Shown one piece after another: positions 61,802 to 64,000 of a DNA stretch of 64,000 nucleotides. The stretch covers positions 1-64,000 of the forward strand of contig VYDB01000077.1 in NCBI GenBank assembly GCA_009843635.1. Direction: 5' to 3'. Origin of the DNA: Gammaproteobacteria bacterium. GTDB taxonomy: Bacteria > Pseudomonadota > Gammaproteobacteria > Pseudomonadales > Azotimanducaceae. A program made the translations under genes and the position numbers. Below the pieces are notes generated by a model that had not been told where the DNA came from, searched no databases, and worked only from the letters and a program-made list of their open reading frames with translations. Each line of letters starts with the position of its first letter. Within the stretch, counting starts at the first letter, position 1.

Positions 61802-62955
61802 AGTACAAGGGAAAACCCGCGAAGCGCCTTTTTGACTTAAGCGACGGCGTCTATCTCAGGACCGGCAACGTGTCCAAGTGCGCGCTTCCCGTTCAAGAGG
61901 GCATTGAGCGGTTCGTCCGCAAATGGCGCCGGGGCGATGCCTGCTGGCCAGCCTACGAAGCCGCTTTCGAAGGCGCGGTTCGCACCTTTGCCAACCTGAT
62001 CAACGCGCCGGCGGGTTCCGTATGCACGCTGGAGAACACCAGCATGGGCATTAGCATGGCGGCGCAGCTGATCGCTCCGCCGCCGGGCAGCAACGTTGTC
62101 GTGGATGATTTGACCCACCCCAGCAACATCCTGCCGTGGTCCACCCGCGCCGATGTTGAAGTGCGGTACGCGACGAGCGCCGACGGCGCCGTCGATCCGC
62201 AAGCCATTGCCGAGCTGGTCGACGAGCGCACCGCCGCCGTTGACGTCTGCCACGTCAGCATGGCCATCGGGTTCCGGCACGATCTTGACGCACTGGCGGA
62301 ACTGGCCCACGCCGCGGGGGCGTATCTGGTGGTCGACGCCGCCCAGTCGGCGGGGCTCGTGCCGATCGACGTGCAGGCATCGGGTGTCGACTTTCTCGCC
62401 TGCCCTTCCTTCAAATGGCTGCATGGCACACTGGGCGCCGGATTCCTGTATGTGAAGCCCGGCCTTTCCACACTGGGGCCGCCGCCCATCCCCGGCTGGA
62501 TGGCCGCGCGGGATCCCCAAAACTTCGCCATCCGGGACATCATGCTGCACGAGGACGCGCGCCGTCTGCAACGCGGCGTGAACAACGGCGTCGGGCTGGT
62601 TGCCGTCGAAGAGGGCATGAACATGCTCATGGAAGTCGGACCTGATCGGATCTGGCGCCACGTCAGCGACCTGGCCACCCAATTGCACGATGGGCTGGTG
62701 GAACTCGGCTTGGCGGTTCGCAGCCCAGGCAACGCGGCGGAAAGGGCAGGGATTGTGACGGTGGCGGTCGAGGACACGCGCGAAGCCGTGGTCAACCTGT
62801 ACCACGAGGGCATTCACCCCGGCCCCTACATTCCGGGCGAGCTGCGATTGGACATCGCCTTCTACCACGACCGGGAGGACATCGAAAGAACGCTGGCCGC
62901 GTTCAAGAAAGCCGTCGTCAACAAGCGGCAGCGGACCGGCGCCGCCCGGCGATGA
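61795..62955 (+). CDS. Class V aminotransferase-fold PLP enzyme
   Basis: 386 residues from ATG 61795, overlapping the dehydrogenase stop by 7 nt. PLP signatures: TLENTSMGISMAAQ, VVDDLTHPSNILPW, VVDAAQSAGLVPIDV (Asp pairing with the pyridine N) and Schiff-base Lys in CPSFKWLHGTLGAG. The group includes kynureninase, isopenicillin-N epimerase-like and cysteine desulfurase-like enzymes; the His-rich HPSN and FKW-HG features fit the epimerase/kynureninase side. It may remove or rearrange an amino group released by the D-aminoacylase-like enzyme. Confidence 0.88.
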   Translation: MLKYKGKPAKRLFDLSDGVYLRTGNVSKCALPVQEGIERFVRKWRRGDACWPAYEAAFEGAVRTFANLINAPAGSVCTLENTSMGISMAAQLIAPPPGSNVVVDDLTHPSNILPWSTRADVEVRYATSADGAVDPQAIAELVDERTAAVDVCHVSMAIGFRHDLDALAELAHAAGAYLVVDAAQSAGLVPIDVQASGVDFLACPSFKWLHGTLGAGFLYVKPGLSTLGPPPIPGWMAARDPQNFAIRDIMLHEDARRLQRGVNNGVGLVAVEEGMNMLMEVGPDRIWRHVSDLATQLHDGLVELGLAVRSPGNAAERAGIVTVAVEDTREAVVNLYHEGIHPGPYIPGELRLDIAFYHDREDIERTLAAFKKAVVNKRQRTGAARR

Positions 62956-63001
62956 TGCCCATGGAATGCGCGGCAGGCCCGCGACTCCGATGGTAGATCG
63001 G

Positions 63002-63916
63002 CTAGTCGTCGATCAGACGGCCATCGGCATCGCGCAGCTCCGGGCCGTTGACCCTTGCCCGCCCATCCGGGAACCTCTCCTTTCTCTGCCTGAGCGCGCC
63101 CGCGATTCCCTCCTTCATCATCGTGCGCACGAAAGCGAGCGCGCCGGGAGCGTTGTGGCCGCGAACGTCGTTTTCAGCGGCCAGCCGCTGCAGGGTTCTC
63201 GCCCCCATCAATTCCAGCCCAAGGTTGACAATGCGCTTGTTTGCGGACAGCAAGTGATGGTCGATCTTGGCGAAACGATCCGCAAGCTGCTCGACCTCGT
63301 TTTCCAAATGTTCAATCGGCACGGCCTTCAGCGCCAAGCCCAGCTGCTGCGCCTCCGCGCCCGTGATCGTGTCCCCCGTCAGCAACAGGCGTTTTGCCCA
63401 TTGCGGCCCGACGTTGTAGAGCCACATCTGGTTGGGCGGCGCACCCAGGTCGCGGACGGCGGGAAAGCCGAACACCGCGTCGTCCGCCGCAATGATCAGG
63501 TCGCAAAGCTGCGCGAGGTCCGTGCCGCCCGCGAGGCAGTACCCATGCACCTGCGCGATGACGGGCTTGTGCATGTCGAACAGCGCCATGCGGCATCGCT
63601 GCGCGCGTTCCAGATGCCAGGCGTCGTCGTCGAGCGACCTGGCGCCCCGGTAGCGGTTGGCCTCCTTGTCCTGGATGCGCGAGACCGGCACGTCCGAACC
63701 CGACCCCGTGAGGTCGTACCCTGCCGAGAACGCTCGGCCAGCCCCTTTGATGATCAGGCAGTGAACGTCGTCGTCATGGTCCGCTTCCCACGCGGCTTCA
63801 CTCAACTCCGCCATAAGCTGCAGCGACAGCGGGTTGAGTTGATCGGGTCGATTCAGCGTGACCCGGACGCGCCCGTTCTCCTTCTCGTAGATGATGTGAT
63901 CGAATTGCGCCTGCAT
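63002..63916 (-). CDS. Enoyl-CoA hydratase/isomerase family protein, paralogue of the 51893 gene
   Basis: 304 residues. It closely follows the 51893 protein along its length: FDHIIYEKENGRVRVTLNRP, GAGRAFSAGYDLTGSG, QVHGYCLAGGTDLAQLCD, FGFPAVRDLGAPPNQMWLY and the C-terminal FPDGRARVNGPELRD. The two are thus paralogues on opposite strands at the two ends of the catabolic cluster. The crotonase oxyanion hole is intact. A related promoter motif lies upstream at 63956-63972. Confidence 0.93.
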   Translation of the reverse strand: MQAQFDHIIYEKENGRVRVTLNRPDQLNPLSLQLMAELSEAAWEADHDDDVHCLIIKGAGRAFSAGYDLTGSGSDVPVSRIQDKEANRYRGARSLDDDAWHLERAQRCRMALFDMHKPVIAQVHGYCLAGGTDLAQLCDLIIAADDAVFGFPAVRDLGAPPNQMWLYNVGPQWAKRLLLTGDTITGAEAQQLGLALKAVPIEHLENEVEQLADRFAKIDHHLLSANKRIVNLGLELMGARTLQRLAAENDVRGHNAPGALAFVRTMMKEGIAGALRQRKERFPDGRARVNGPELRDADGRLIDD

Positions 63917-63955
63917 CGCCGGCCCCCAGTTTGCATTGGCTTCGGCATCGCATAT

Positions 63956-63972
63956 TACATCACTTGCTTTAA
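63956..63972 (-). promoter_or_regulatory. Copy of the shared crotonase-promoter motif
   Basis: On the minus strand TTAAAGCAAGTGATGTA, 14 of 17 identical to 51825-51841. It lies 40 nt before the start of the crotonase gene, in an AT-rich stretch (63945-64000) that contrasts with the GC-rich genes. Confidence 0.5.
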
Positions 63973-64000
63973 AATTTGAAATTAGTTGACTTAATTTTTC

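Noticed and set aside
62956-63001. Terminator between the aminotransferase gene and the last crotonase gene
   Set aside because: Only a 5-bp CGCGG/CCGCG stem without a T-run is present, too weak to call.

Overview
The window is GC-rich, densely packed bacterial chromosome. It has a type II secretion operon in the usual gspE-F-G-H-I-J-K-L-M order, HtpX, RarD, a cobalamin riboswitch ahead of a BtuB-like receptor, an RND pump and many CoA-dependent catabolic genes. Together these point to a Gammaproteobacterium. The mix of Rieske oxygenases, P450, haloalkane dehalogenase and several crotonase-fold enzymes suggests a free-living or host-associated degrader of diverse organic compounds; that lifestyle is inference. 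I see no tRNA, rRNA, CRISPR array, intact insertion sequence or prophage. Many genes overlap by 4 nt or start with GTG/TTG on the preceding stop, so translational coupling is common.

Layout. 1-0.6 kb: the 3' part of an M14 carboxypeptidase lacking its first zinc motif. 0.7-8.3 kb (minus): gspE to gspM, without gspC, gspD or gspN here; gspG carries a large inverted repeat inside its leader. 8.4-11 kb: htpX and a lipoprotein amidohydrolase. 11.1-15.2 kb (minus): an unrecognised 1363-residue membrane protein. 15.3-22.2 kb: Rieske oxygenase, RND adaptor, RND permease and a two-RCK channel-like protein in one tight run. 22.2-26.6 kb: second Rieske oxygenase, HEWGH membrane peptidase, cytochrome c'/b561 pair, P450. 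26.6-30.2 kb: B12 riboswitch, btuB, M20 peptidase. 30.2-33.2 kb: HNH nuclease, SPOR lipoprotein, RarD, peroxiredoxin.

33.3-40.8 kb looks like an accessory island of lower GC. A possible winged-helix protein is divergent from a coupled pair of P-loop ATPases, the second with eight 43-residue TPR-like repeats. Between them lie four tandem 15-bp repeats, each with an ACA-N4-TGT core. A NUDIX gene, a PD-(D/E)XK-like protein and a frameshifted cysteine-rich hypothetical follow. This ATPase module is my best candidate for an undescribed system; its function is unknown and a defence role is only a hypothesis.

40.9-50 kb holds ordinary metabolism: EamA transporter, dehalogenase plus enoyl-CoA hydratase, PPIase plus HupE-like protein, acyl-CoA dehydrogenase divergent from a hydratase and a DUF169 gene, and an amidohydrolase. 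50-64 kb is a catabolic cluster: CocE/NonD hydrolase, crotonase, S9 peptidase, MelB-like transporter, crotonase, carboxylesterase, D-aminoacylase-like enzyme, zinc dehydrogenase, class V aminotransferase, crotonase. A related 17-bp motif occurs upstream of all three crotonase genes, and one copy is half of a palindrome. The transporter gene is flanked by 89-bp direct repeats.
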